A stretch of 14,870 nt of DNA, from the NCBI GenBank assembly GCA_934167755.1, contig CAKPLT010000022.1:1-14870 (forward strand), read 5' to 3'. This DNA is from an uncultured Clostridia bacterium (GTDB lineage Bacteria > Bacillota > Clostridia > TANB77 > CAG-508). The position numbers were made by a program, and so were the translations under genes. Below the pieces are notes generated by a model. That model made no database searches, was not told the origin of the DNA, and saw only the letters and a program-made list of their open reading frames with translations. Shown piece after piece: positions 1 to 6,244 of the stretch; positions within the stretch are counted from its first letter, which is position 1, and every line of letters begins with the position of its first letter.

Positions 1-828
1 GAAAGAATATTTGAATTCTTAGAAGAAGATGAAGAAGTTGAAACTTATGTAGAAGGAACAACAACAGAAGGCTTAAAAGGAAATGTAAAATTTGAACATG
101 TAAAATTTGGATATAACCCAGAAAACACTGTAATAAAAGATTTTAATGCAGATGTACATGAAGGACAAAAAATTGCAATTGTAGGACCAACAGGAGCTGG
201 AAAATCAACAATGGTAAAACTTCTTATGAGATTTTATGATGTAACAGATGGAGCTATATTGCTAGATGGGCATAACATAAAGGATTTCAAAAGAGGAGAA
301 CTTCGTCAAATGTTTGGTATGGTATTACAAGATACATGGCTATTTGATGGAACAGTAAAAGATAATATAAAATATAGTAGAGAAGATGCAACAGATGATG
401 AAGTTATTCAAGCTGCAAAAGCTGCTAGAGTACATCACTTTATAAAGACATTGCCTAATGGATATAATTCAGTATTAGGAGACGAAACAAGTGGAGTTTC
501 AGCAGGTCAAAAGCAATTACTTACAATTGCAAGAGTAATTTTAGCAGACCCTAAAATATTAATTTTAGATGAAGCAACATCAAGTATAGACACAAGAACT
601 GAAATAGAGATTCAAAAAGCTATGGATAATTTAATGAAAGGTAGAACATCTTTTATAATTGCACATAGATTATCAACAATAAAAAATGCTGATTTAATAT
701 TAGTTATGGATCATGGAGATATTGTTGAACAAGGAACACATGAACAACTTCTTGAAAAGGGAGAAGAAGGATTTTATTATAAATTATATAATAGTCAATT
801 CCAAGACTGTATTGATGAAGTTGAATAA
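1..828 (+). CDS. ABC exporter half-transporter, C-terminal part (truncated by window edge)
   Basis: The reading frame is open from base 1, so the gene starts upstream and only the last 275 residues are visible: the end of the membrane-domain linker plus a complete ATP-binding domain. Counting from base 1, Walker A (GPTGAGKS) is at 62-69, the Q-loop glutamine near 110, the signature in the variant form SGVSAGQ at 164-170, Walker B with catalytic glutamate (ILILDEA) at 186-192, the D-loop SSID at 194-197 and the H-loop histidine (IIAHRLST) at 222. This set is typical of ABCB/MsbA-type exporters, in which membrane and ATPase domains are fused. All catalytic residues are present, so this half is predicted to hydrolyse ATP. 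Substrate cannot be told. In Bacillota such genes often come as adjacent heterodimer pairs; the partner would lie off the left edge. Confidence 0.95.
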   Translation, partial: ERIFEFLEEDEEVETYVEGTTTEGLKGNVKFEHVKFGYNPENTVIKDFNADVHEGQKIAIVGPTGAGKSTMVKLLMRFYDVTDGAILLDGHNIKDFKRGELRQMFGMVLQDTWLFDGTVKDNIKYSREDATDDEVIQAAKAARVHHFIKTLPNGYNSVLGDETSGVSAGQKQLLTIARVILADPKILILDEATSSIDTRTEIEIQKAMDNLMKGRTSFIIAHRLSTIKNADLILVMDHGDIVEQGTHEQLLEKGEEGFYYKLYNSQFQDCIDEVE

Positions 829-849
829 ACAGCTGTTTTATGGTAAAAT
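821..849 (+). promoter_or_regulatory. Possible sigma-A promoter for the MscS gene
   Basis: TTGAAT at 821-826 and TAAAAT at 844-849 are separated by exactly 17 bp, and TGG directly before the -10 box fits an extended -10 (TGn). The -35 overlaps the end of the ABC gene. The short gap also allows read-through from that gene. Sequence match only. Confidence 0.45.
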
Positions 850-869
850 GTAGATAAGAGGTGATGAGT

Positions 870-1745
870 ATGAGTATAATAGAAGATATTTCACAATATT
901 TTAGTAAAACTTTTGGTTTTTATAATGAGTATGTAGAATTATTTATATTAACAATTTTAATATTTGCGTTTTTTGGAGTTTTAAAAGCTATAGTAAAAGC
1001 ACTATATTCAAAATCTGATGTAAGTGATAAAAAGAAGTATTTTAGAAATAGAATGATAAAGATAACATTAAATATTATAGCTATTATACTTGTTATATTA
1101 CTATGGGGACACAGAATTTCAGGAATGGTAACAATTATTAGCTTCTTATCAGCTGGAATTGCAATTGCAGTTAAAGAATTAATCTTTGATTTCTTTGCAG
1201 GGATATACATTAATATGAAAAAAATATTCGAATTAGAAGATAGAATTGAAATTAATGGAATTAAAGGTGATGTAGTAAATATTCGATCTTTAGGATTTGA
1301 AGTACTCGAAGTAGGAGATAGAGTAAATGCGGAACAGAGCACTGGTAGAATAATACATATACCAAACTCATTTGTATTTACATATCCACTAAAAAATTAT
1401 ACAAAAGCATTTAAATATATATGGGATGAAGTTACAATAAAAGTTCCATTAGATGCAGATATTGAGAAAACAAAAGAAGTTTTATATAATATTGTTAATA
1501 ATAATGAGATTTTAAAAACTATTCCTAAAAAAATGGAAGATGCAGTTGCAGATGTTACTGTAGAATATAGAATTTACTATAATTACTTAGATCCTATTAT
1601 TTATACTGAAATTGTAAATTCACATGTTGAATTATATATTAGGTATATTGTTCATCCCAAAAAAGCCAGAATTGTAGAAGATGAGATTTATTTAAAAGTT
1701 CTAGAAGAATATAGAAATGGAAATATAAAATTATATAATCCATAA
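870..1745 (+). CDS. Small mechanosensitive channel, MscS family
   Basis: Predicted 291-residue MscS-type channel, which opens on membrane tension and lets solutes out during hypo-osmotic shock. Three hydrophobic segments are visible at about residues 22-45, 63-80 and 84-115. The last carries the family's pore-helix pattern (SAGIAIAVKELIFDFFAGIYI). It is followed by the beta domain signature (LEDRIEINGIKGDVVNIRS) and a C-terminal alpha/beta domain with IIHIPNSFVF. Length is usual for minimal MscS proteins. Earlier starts exist at 861 (GTG) and 864 (ATG), but the AGGTGAT ribosome binding site at 859-865 overlaps them and sits correctly for the ATG at 870. The gene lies 41 bp after the ABC gene and is followed by a large palindrome. 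Confidence 0.88.
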   Translation: MSIIEDISQYFSKTFGFYNEYVELFILTILIFAFFGVLKAIVKALYSKSDVSDKKKYFRNRMIKITLNIIAIILVILLWGHRISGMVTIISFLSAGIAIAVKELIFDFFAGIYINMKKIFELEDRIEINGIKGDVVNIRSLGFEVLEVGDRVNAEQSTGRIIHIPNSFVFTYPLKNYTKAFKYIWDEVTIKVPLDADIEKTKEVLYNIVNNNEILKTIPKKMEDAVADVTVEYRIYYNYLDPIIYTEIVNSHVELYIRYIVHPKKARIVEDEIYLKVLEEYRNGNIKLYNP

Positions 1746-1762
1746 AATAATTCTTTAATACT

Positions 1763-1874
1763 AATCAAAAAAATATCATTTTGTTGTTTAGCTTCGGACG
1801 CTCCGCTATTTTAAATTTATTTTTTAAACAAATTTAAAACACCTTGTTAAACTTTAAAATGATATTTTTTGATT
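1763..1874. repeat. 112-bp nested palindromic element between MscS and S1 genes
   Basis: Outer arms at 1763-1782 and 1856-1874 are complementary over 19 of 20 positions (one-base bulge). Inside are a GTTTA/TAAAC pair (1786-1790 with 1848-1852), a perfect 10-bp pair TTTTAAATTT/AAATTTAAAA (1809-1818 with 1830-1839) and a small GC-rich hairpin CGGA-cgc-TCCG (1796-1806). A third copy of AAAATGATATTTTT occurs just downstream at 1929-1942. It could act as a transcript end for MscS, or be a short non-coding mobile palindrome. The 1746-1981 gap holds nothing else recognisable. Confidence 0.6.
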
Positions 1875-1981
1875 TTGTTAAGATGGATAGATTATTTTAT
1901 GTAATTATTTTTAGTTGAGTGTACTAATAAAATGATATTTTTGGGGTTTATTAATAGGGATATTCAATTTTGCTTGATTGC

Positions 1982-2010
1982 TTGCTAAAAAATATTATTT
2001 ATGTTATTAT
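1982..2010 (+). promoter_or_regulatory. Extended -10 promoter for the S1-domain gene
   Basis: TTGCTA (1982-1987), a 17-bp spacer and TATTAT (2005-2010), with TGT just before the -10 giving an extended -10 element. Transcription would start near 2017, about 35 bases before the chosen ATG. This argues that the long upstream reading frame (from 1978) is not translated. Confidence 0.6.
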
Positions 2011-2052
2011 ACTCATATAAACAAAAATCGAAAGAAAGGGTGTATATATAAT

Positions 2053-2967
2053 ATGGAAGAAGAAAGTTTTGAAAAATTATATAATGAATCATTAAATGAA
2101 AAAAAATTTGACAAAAGAATAACAGGAACAGTAATCCAAGTTTCAAGAAAAGGAGAAATATTTGTAGACTTTAAATATAAAGCAGATGGAATTATAACAA
2201 AATCAGAGTATTCAGATGATGCAAGTAAAAATCCAGAAGACGAATTTAAACCAGGTGATACAATAACTGCAGATGTATTAAAATGGAATGATGGATTAGG
2301 AAATGTTCTTTTATCTTACAAAAAATATAAAAGAGAAGAAGATATAAAAAGAGTAAAAGAACAAAAAATAAAACATACAGAAGAAATAAAAAGAAAAAAA
2401 ATAGAAAGGGCTAAAAATCTTGAAGAATTTTGGAACAACATACAAATAGGAAAAACATATAAAGGAATAATTACAAAAATTGTAGATTATGGAATATTTG
2501 TAAATTTAGGAATAACAACAGGATTAGCTCATAAATCAGAATTAGTATGGGATAAAAACGAAAAACTTGAAGATAAATTTAAAGTTGGTGATGAAATAGA
2601 AGTCAAAATAAAAGACTTTAACAAAGAAGAAAAAAGAATAAGTTTAGAATATCCACAAAAAGGAGAAAATCCTTGGTATACATTAGCTAATAAATATAAT
2701 GTAAATGATATTATTACTTGTAAGGTAGTAAAATTTGCACCATTTGGAGCATTTGTTGAATTAGAAAAAGGGTTAGAAGGATTAGTACACAATTCAGAAA
2801 TAACAGGTTTAAGAAGAGTAGTAAAACCAGAAGATGAATTAAAATTAGGACAAATGGTTAATGCCAAAATTATAAATATTGATAAAGAAAAATTAAAAAT
2901 AGGATTAACTATTAAAGAACTTGAAGGAACTTCTTCTCAATATGGATATGAAGAATATATAAGATAA
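2053..2967 (+). CDS. S1-domain RNA-binding protein (ribosomal protein S1-like), three S1 domains
   Basis: Predicted 304-residue cytoplasmic RNA-binding protein. Three OB-fold S1 domains can be read: about 22-91 (diverged, GTVIQVSRKGEIFVDFK), 132-200 (GIITKIVDYGIFVNLG...GLAHKSEL) and 217-288 (CKVVKFAPFGAFVELEKGLEGLVHNSEI). A highly charged, probably helical linker rich in Lys and Glu (about 92-128) joins domains one and two. The last two match the classic pattern of an aromatic beta strand followed by GL.H.SE. The likely role is binding mRNA to help translation or RNA stability, as for the short S1 homologues of Bacillota, which often have four domains; this one has three. The start at 2053 follows an AAAGGG ribosome binding site (2034-2040). 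The frame remains open upstream to 1978, but that stretch overlaps the promoter. Confidence 0.85.
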   Translation: MEEESFEKLYNESLNEKKFDKRITGTVIQVSRKGEIFVDFKYKADGIITKSEYSDDASKNPEDEFKPGDTITADVLKWNDGLGNVLLSYKKYKREEDIKRVKEQKIKHTEEIKRKKIERAKNLEEFWNNIQIGKTYKGIITKIVDYGIFVNLGITTGLAHKSELVWDKNEKLEDKFKVGDEIEVKIKDFNKEEKRISLEYPQKGENPWYTLANKYNVNDIITCKVVKFAPFGAFVELEKGLEGLVHNSEITGLRRVVKPEDELKLGQMVNAKIINIDKEKLKIGLTIKELEGTSSQYGYEEYIR

Positions 2968-2970
2968 TAG

Positions 2971-3002
2971 TTCACATAGAATTCATATTAGTTTTATATA
3001 AT
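2971..3002 (+). promoter_or_regulatory. OmpR-type direct-repeat operator and promoter for the two-component operon
   Basis: TTCACA (2971-2976), five bases TAGAA, then TTCATA (2982-2987): an 11-bp-period direct repeat of the kind bound by OmpR/PhoP-family dimers. Exactly 9 bp later comes TATAAT (2997-3002). There is no good -35 box, so the promoter looks activator-dependent. The same layout recurs at 8779-8810 before the MMPL gene. The likely binder is the response regulator encoded directly downstream (autoregulation); this is inference. Confidence 0.6.
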
Positions 3003-3025
3003 ATTTTTGTCGAAGAGGTGAAAAT

Positions 3026-3700
3026 ATGTTTAATGTTTTAGTAGTAGAAGACGATAAAAATCTAAAAAAGCTTATGGTCACATACTTAAAAAGAAATAAT
3101 TATACAGTATTTGAAGCAAATAATGGAGTTCAAGCATTAGATATAATTGATAAACAATATATAGATTTAGTAATTAGTGATATAATGATGCCAGAGATGG
3201 ACGGATATCAATTATTAAATGAATTAAGAACAGCAAATTATGAAATACCGATAATGCTTATTACTGCAAAAAGTGATATAAGAGACAAAAAACAAGGTTT
3301 TATTTTAGGAGCAGATGATTATATGGTAAAACCTATAGATATGGAAGAAATGGTTTTGCGAGTTTCTGTTTTATTAAAACGCGTAAAAAGTGCTAATAAA
3401 AGAAAAATTGTAATAGGTGATTTAGTAATTGATTATGACCAATTAAGTATAACAAAACATAGTAAAGTATATAATCTTGCACAAAAAGAATTTTATTTAT
3501 TATATAAGCTTATAAGTACACCAAATACTATATTTAGTAGACAAGAACTGATAGAGGAGATTTGGGGACTTGAAAGTGAATCTGAATACAGAACAGTCGA
3601 TGTTCATATTAAAAGATTGAGAGAGAAATTAAGTGATTTAAATGAATTTGAAATTGTTACTGTAAGAGGAGCAGGTTATAAAGCTATTATAAATAAGTGA
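3026..3700 (+). CDS. OmpR/PhoB-family response regulator
   Basis: A 224-residue DNA-binding response regulator. Residues 1-118 form the receiver domain: acidic pair E8/D9/D10, phosphoacceptor D52 in VISDIMMPEMDG, T80 switch residue and K102 in the MVKPID motif. Residues about 125-224 form the winged-helix output domain, with the recognition-helix region RTVDVHIKRLREKL and the wing VRGAGYKA. Family members bind direct repeats as dimers once phosphorylated. A good GAGGTG ribosome binding site precedes the ATG. Its stop overlaps a GTG that could start the kinase frame, so the two genes are clearly co-expressed. A direct-repeat operator lies in its own promoter, which suggests autoactivation. Confidence 0.96.
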   Translation: MFNVLVVEDDKNLKKLMVTYLKRNNYTVFEANNGVQALDIIDKQYIDLVISDIMMPEMDGYQLLNELRTANYEIPIMLITAKSDIRDKKQGFILGADDYMVKPIDMEEMVLRVSVLLKRVKSANKRKIVIGDLVIDYDQLSITKHSKVYNLAQKEFYLLYKLISTPNTIFSRQELIEEIWGLESESEYRTVDVHIKRLREKLSDLNEFEIVTVRGAGYKAIINK

Positions 3701-3708
3701 GGGGAAAA

Positions 3709-4815
3709 ATGAAAGATAAAATTTTTGGAACAAAAAGAACAATACAAAGAAAATTAGTTGTTCAATTAGCTGTTGCAATCATATTAGTAATTATTCTTTC
3801 AGCAATAGGATTATATATATTTACACATCAAGCCATATCACAATATCTAATATTTAATTTAGATGACAAGGCAGAAAAAGCAGAACTATGGAAAATTTTC
3901 GAATTAGGTGTAGGAATAATAGTTATAAATACTGTACTTATTAGTTTTGCAATTATAAAAATATCAACTAAAATGTTAGCAGATCCATTAAAAAAGAGTA
4001 TTGAAGCAACAAAAAAAGTTGCAGAGGGAGATTTTTCAGTTAGACTTGAGACCAAAAGAGATGATGAGACCAAAGAATTAGTTGATAACTTCAATAGAAT
4101 GGTAAAACAACTGGGAAAAACAGAAATATTACAAAAAGATTTTATAGATAATGTATCACATGAAATTAAAACACCTATTAATTCGATACAAGGTTTTACA
4201 AAGCTTTTAGATGATAATAATTTATCAGAACAAGAAAGAAAAGAATATATAAACATTATACTAGAAGAAACTAATCGACTACTAAAATTATCAAGCAATA
4301 TATTAAAACTAGCAAGATTACAACATCAAGATAAAGCTATAAATAATGAAGAAATTAATTTATCAGAACAAATAAAAAAAGCGGTTCTATTGCTAGAGCC
4401 AAAATGGAAAAGCAAAAATATTAATTTTTCAATAGATGCAAAAGAAGTTTATTTTTATGGTGATGAGGATTTATTGTTTCAAGTATGGACAAACTTATTA
4501 GATAATGCTATTAAATTTTCAGATGCAAATGGAAAGATATCAGTAAAGATTGAAGTAATACAAAATAAGATTGAGGTAAGCATAAAAGATAATGGTATAG
4601 GTATGGATAGTGATGAACTAGAGATGATATATACAAGATTTTATCAAATAGATAAATCTCATTCCGGTGAAGGAAGCGGACTTGGCCTTGCAATCGTAAA
4701 AAGGATTGTTGAAATTTCAAATGGAGAAATAAATGTTGAAAGTGAAAAAGGAAAAGGAACAACATTTACTGTAGTTCTTCCCAAAAAGGAAGAAACAAAT
4801 AAAATTGTTATATAA
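3709..4815 (+). CDS. Membrane sensor histidine kinase with a very short extracellular loop
   Basis: A 368-residue class I histidine kinase. TM1 is at about 17-37 and TM2 at about 66-86, leaving only some 28 residues outside. A HAMP linker follows (about 87-135), then the dimerisation/phosphoacceptor region with H151 (FIDNVSHEIKTPINSIQGF) and the ATP-binding domain with N-box NLLDN (262-266), G1 DNGIGMD (294-300) and G2 EGSGLGLAI (321-329). All catalytic elements are intact. The loop is too small for a usual ligand-binding domain, so it may sense membrane state or a partner membrane protein; the DUF308-like protein next in the operon is a candidate. The ATG at 3709 is preferred over the in-frame GTG at 3697 because the GAGGGG ribosome binding site fits it. 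Confidence 0.95.
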   Translation: MKDKIFGTKRTIQRKLVVQLAVAIILVIILSAIGLYIFTHQAISQYLIFNLDDKAEKAELWKIFELGVGIIVINTVLISFAIIKISTKMLADPLKKSIEATKKVAEGDFSVRLETKRDDETKELVDNFNRMVKQLGKTEILQKDFIDNVSHEIKTPINSIQGFTKLLDDNNLSEQERKEYINIILEETNRLLKLSSNILKLARLQHQDKAINNEEINLSEQIKKAVLLLEPKWKSKNINFSIDAKEVYFYGDEDLLFQVWTNLLDNAIKFSDANGKISVKIEVIQNKIEVSIKDNGIGMDSDELEMIYTRFYQIDKSHSGEGSGLGLAIVKRIVEISNGEINVESEKGKGTTFTVVLPKKEETNKIVI

Positions 4816-4833
4816 AAGAAGGGTGGAATTTTT

Positions 4834-5382
4834 ATGGAATATTTAGACAGTGTTTTAAAAAAGACAGGGAAGGCATCTTTAGTATCATCAATTATATTTG
4901 CAATATTAGGAATAATATTAATAGCATATCCAGAAGGGACTGTTAAATTTATATCTTATGTAATTGGAATAATGTTTATTGCAGTTGGGTTATATAAAGG
5001 AATAAATTATATTAAAAATAAAGAAATTTATAATATGTTTAATTATGATATGGCATTAGGAATTATAGCTATCATTATAGGTGCTGTTACTATAGCATAT
5101 AGTAATCAAATTGGTGCTATTTTTAGAATTATGATAGGAATTTGGATAGTATATAGTGCAATTATCAGAATGAGTTTATCTGCTAAATTAAAAGTGATAG
5201 AATCAAATACTTGGATTTATAGCTTGATTATTGCATTTATTATGATAATATGTGGTGTATTCATTATATGCAATTCTGGAGCTATTGTAGTTACAATTGG
5301 AACTATTATTTTAATTTATTCTATATTAGATATTATTGAAAGTATTATTTTCTTGAAGAATGTTAATAGTTTGACTAAATAA
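4834..5382 (+). CDS. DUF308/HdeD-like six-helix membrane protein
   Basis: A 182-residue, almost entirely hydrophobic protein with six predicted membrane helices in three hairpin pairs (about 15-33, 38-58, 73-90, 94-112, 127-145 and 148-172), each pair separated by a short polar turn. The layout and motifs such as ILGIILIAYP and a GI..IAVGLYKG helix match the DUF308/HdeD family, linked to acid resistance in E. coli but without a settled biochemical role elsewhere. It follows the kinase by 18 bp with a GGGTGGA ribosome binding site and is followed by a terminator, so it is the last gene of the two-component operon. It may be a target or an accessory membrane sensor of that system. Family call is fairly sure, role is not. 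Confidence 0.75.
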   Translation: MEYLDSVLKKTGKASLVSSIIFAILGIILIAYPEGTVKFISYVIGIMFIAVGLYKGINYIKNKEIYNMFNYDMALGIIAIIIGAVTIAYSNQIGAIFRIMIGIWIVYSAIIRMSLSAKLKVIESNTWIYSLIIAFIMIICGVFIICNSGAIVVTIGTIILIYSILDIIESIIFLKNVNSLTK

Positions 5383-5391
5383 ATTAGAGAG

Positions 5392-5424
5392 AGATTAGTT
5401 AATGAGAATTGGCTAATCTTTTTT
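5392..5424 (+). terminator. Intrinsic terminator of the two-component/DUF308 operon
   Basis: AGATTAG (5392-5398) pairs with CTAATCT (5413-5419). The stem continues through two G-T wobbles and three A-T pairs to a GAGA tetraloop (5404-5407), giving about 12 pairs. Six T residues (5419-5424) follow. It begins 10 bp after the stop codon. Confidence 0.8.
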
Positions 5425-5454
5425 GTTACTATATTTTGATTGAATTTTTATAAG

Positions 5455-5636
5455 AAAGACTTTAAATATAAACTTTTCATTACATTCCTCGGTTTATTAC
5501 GAAATTTAAGAAATTCTAATTTGTTTTATGGCTCCCTTCCACTATCGTGAACTCTTTCCATAAAACTACATAAGAATTTCTAAAATTTCTCCATGCACAT
5601 TCGTCATTTCATTCAAAGTTTATATTTCAAGTCTTT
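5455..5636. repeat. 182-bp near-palindromic element (MITE-like or long RNA hairpin)
   Basis: The outer 22-bp arms (5455-5476 and 5615-5636) are reverse complements with a single mismatch. The inner arms (about 5501-5531 and 5558-5589) are also largely complementary, ending with a perfect TTTTATGG/CCATAAAA pair. Between outer and inner arms is an imperfectly paired stretch, and the tip is a C/T-rich loop of about 26 bases with better GC content. No open frame of note lies inside. Together with 5640-5810 it fills the gap between the DUF308 gene and the toxin-antitoxin promoter. Confidence 0.65.
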
Positions 5637-5706
5637 ATTTGTGTAAATTATTAAAAATTTTGTATTAAAAGTATTAAAAAGAGATACTATTGGTATAAAA
5701 TCAGCA

Positions 5707-5757
5707 AAAAATGTGAAACAAAATTGATGAAAATTCATAAAAATGTTTCACATTTTT
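5707..5757. repeat. 51-bp inverted repeat, possible bidirectional terminator
   Basis: Perfect 14-bp arms AAAAATGTGAAACA (5707-5720) and TGTTTCACATTTTT (5744-5757). A smaller palindrome, ATGAA-aa-TTCAT, lies in the 23-base loop (5727-5738). The A/T runs at both ends would give a U tract in either direction, but the stem is GC-poor. It may insulate the toxin operon or serve as a protein-binding site. Confidence 0.5.
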
Positions 5758-5810
5758 AGCGTTAAGATATTTGCAAATTATAAAATTTTTAACAAAAACA
5801 ATAAAACTAC

Positions 5811-5839
5811 TTTACCTCTAAGGTAAAATATGATATAAT
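5811..5839 (+). promoter_or_regulatory. Toxin-antitoxin promoter with operator palindrome over the -35
   Basis: TTTACC (5811-5816), a 17-bp spacer and TATAAT (5834-5839) form a good sigma-A promoter. The perfect palindrome TTTACCT-cta-AGGTAAA (5811-5827) covers the -35 and the start of the spacer. Its position suits repression by the HTH antitoxin encoded downstream, as is usual for HigA-type modules. Confidence 0.7.
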
Positions 5840-5864
5840 TCTAAATTAGAAGGGAGGAGTCGAA

Positions 5865-5915
5865 TTGAAAGATGAAGAATACATTTATAGTATAGATGTT
5901 GAATATGGATATTAA
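5865..5915 (+). CDS. 16-codon leader ORF overlapping the toxin start
   Basis: TTG start at 5865, sequence MKDEEYIYSIDVEYGY, stop TAA at 5913-5915. It has the only strong ribosome binding site in the leader (AGGGAGGAG, 5851-5859, 5 bases from the TTG). It runs past the toxin's possible starts at 5896 and 5905, in another frame. It is tyrosine-rich and acidic. It may couple or dampen toxin translation through re-initiation. Whether the peptide has a function of its own cannot be told. Confidence 0.4.
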   Translation: MKDEEYIYSIDVEYGY

Positions 5916-6213
5916 TGTTCCAAACAAAAAATTAGAGAAGATATTAAAAAGTGAGAAAAATATAAAAAAGACATATAATATGTTAAGTCAAAGAATTATG
6001 ATGAGAATTAATACACTTCAAACAGTTGAAACTCTCTCTTTAGTTCCTACAGATAAACCAGAGAGGTGTCATTTGCTGGATGGAAATTATAAAGGTTGTT
6101 TTGCAGTATGCATAGATTCTAATTGGAGGATAATAATAAAACCAAGAGGATATGAAATGCCTTATGATAAAAGTATAATAAAAGAAATAGATATAATAGA
6201 TTATCATAATTAA
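5896..6213 (+). CDS. higB: HigB/RelE-family toxin
   Basis: Predicted small basic mRNA-cleaving ribosome-dependent toxin (105 residues from 5896, 102 from the ATG at 5905). HigB-type hallmarks in the C-terminal half are ERCHLLDGNYKGCFAV, the strand NWRIIIKP and the closing IKEIDIIDYHN, which match the RelE/HigB fold. It is full length for the family. A TAG stop sits directly before 5896, so the start cannot lie further upstream in this frame, yet neither 5896 nor 5905 has a ribosome binding site of its own. Translation may depend on the overlapping leader ORF. Toxin precedes antitoxin, the typical order for HigBA. The antitoxin gene starts 31 bp after the stop. Confidence 0.82.
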   Translation: MLNMDINVPNKKLEKILKSEKNIKKTYNMLSQRIMMRINTLQTVETLSLVPTDKPERCHLLDGNYKGCFAVCIDSNWRIIIKPRGYEMPYDKSIIKEIDIIDYHN

Positions 6214-6244
6214 AATAAATAATATGAATTGTGAGGAGATTTTT

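Noticed and set aside
1978..2052. Extended N terminus for the S1-domain gene starting at TTG 1978
   Set aside because: The stretch overlaps a well-spaced extended -10 promoter and lacks a ribosome binding site; the ATG at 2053 has one and starts the S1-like sequence.
4511..4765. Minus-strand frame of 84 codons inside the histidine kinase
   Set aside because: It mirrors the kinase catalytic domain, is made of Phe/Leu/His-rich low-complexity sequence and has no ribosome binding site. The same applies to the other antisense frames inside the MscS, S1, MMPL and Nudix genes.
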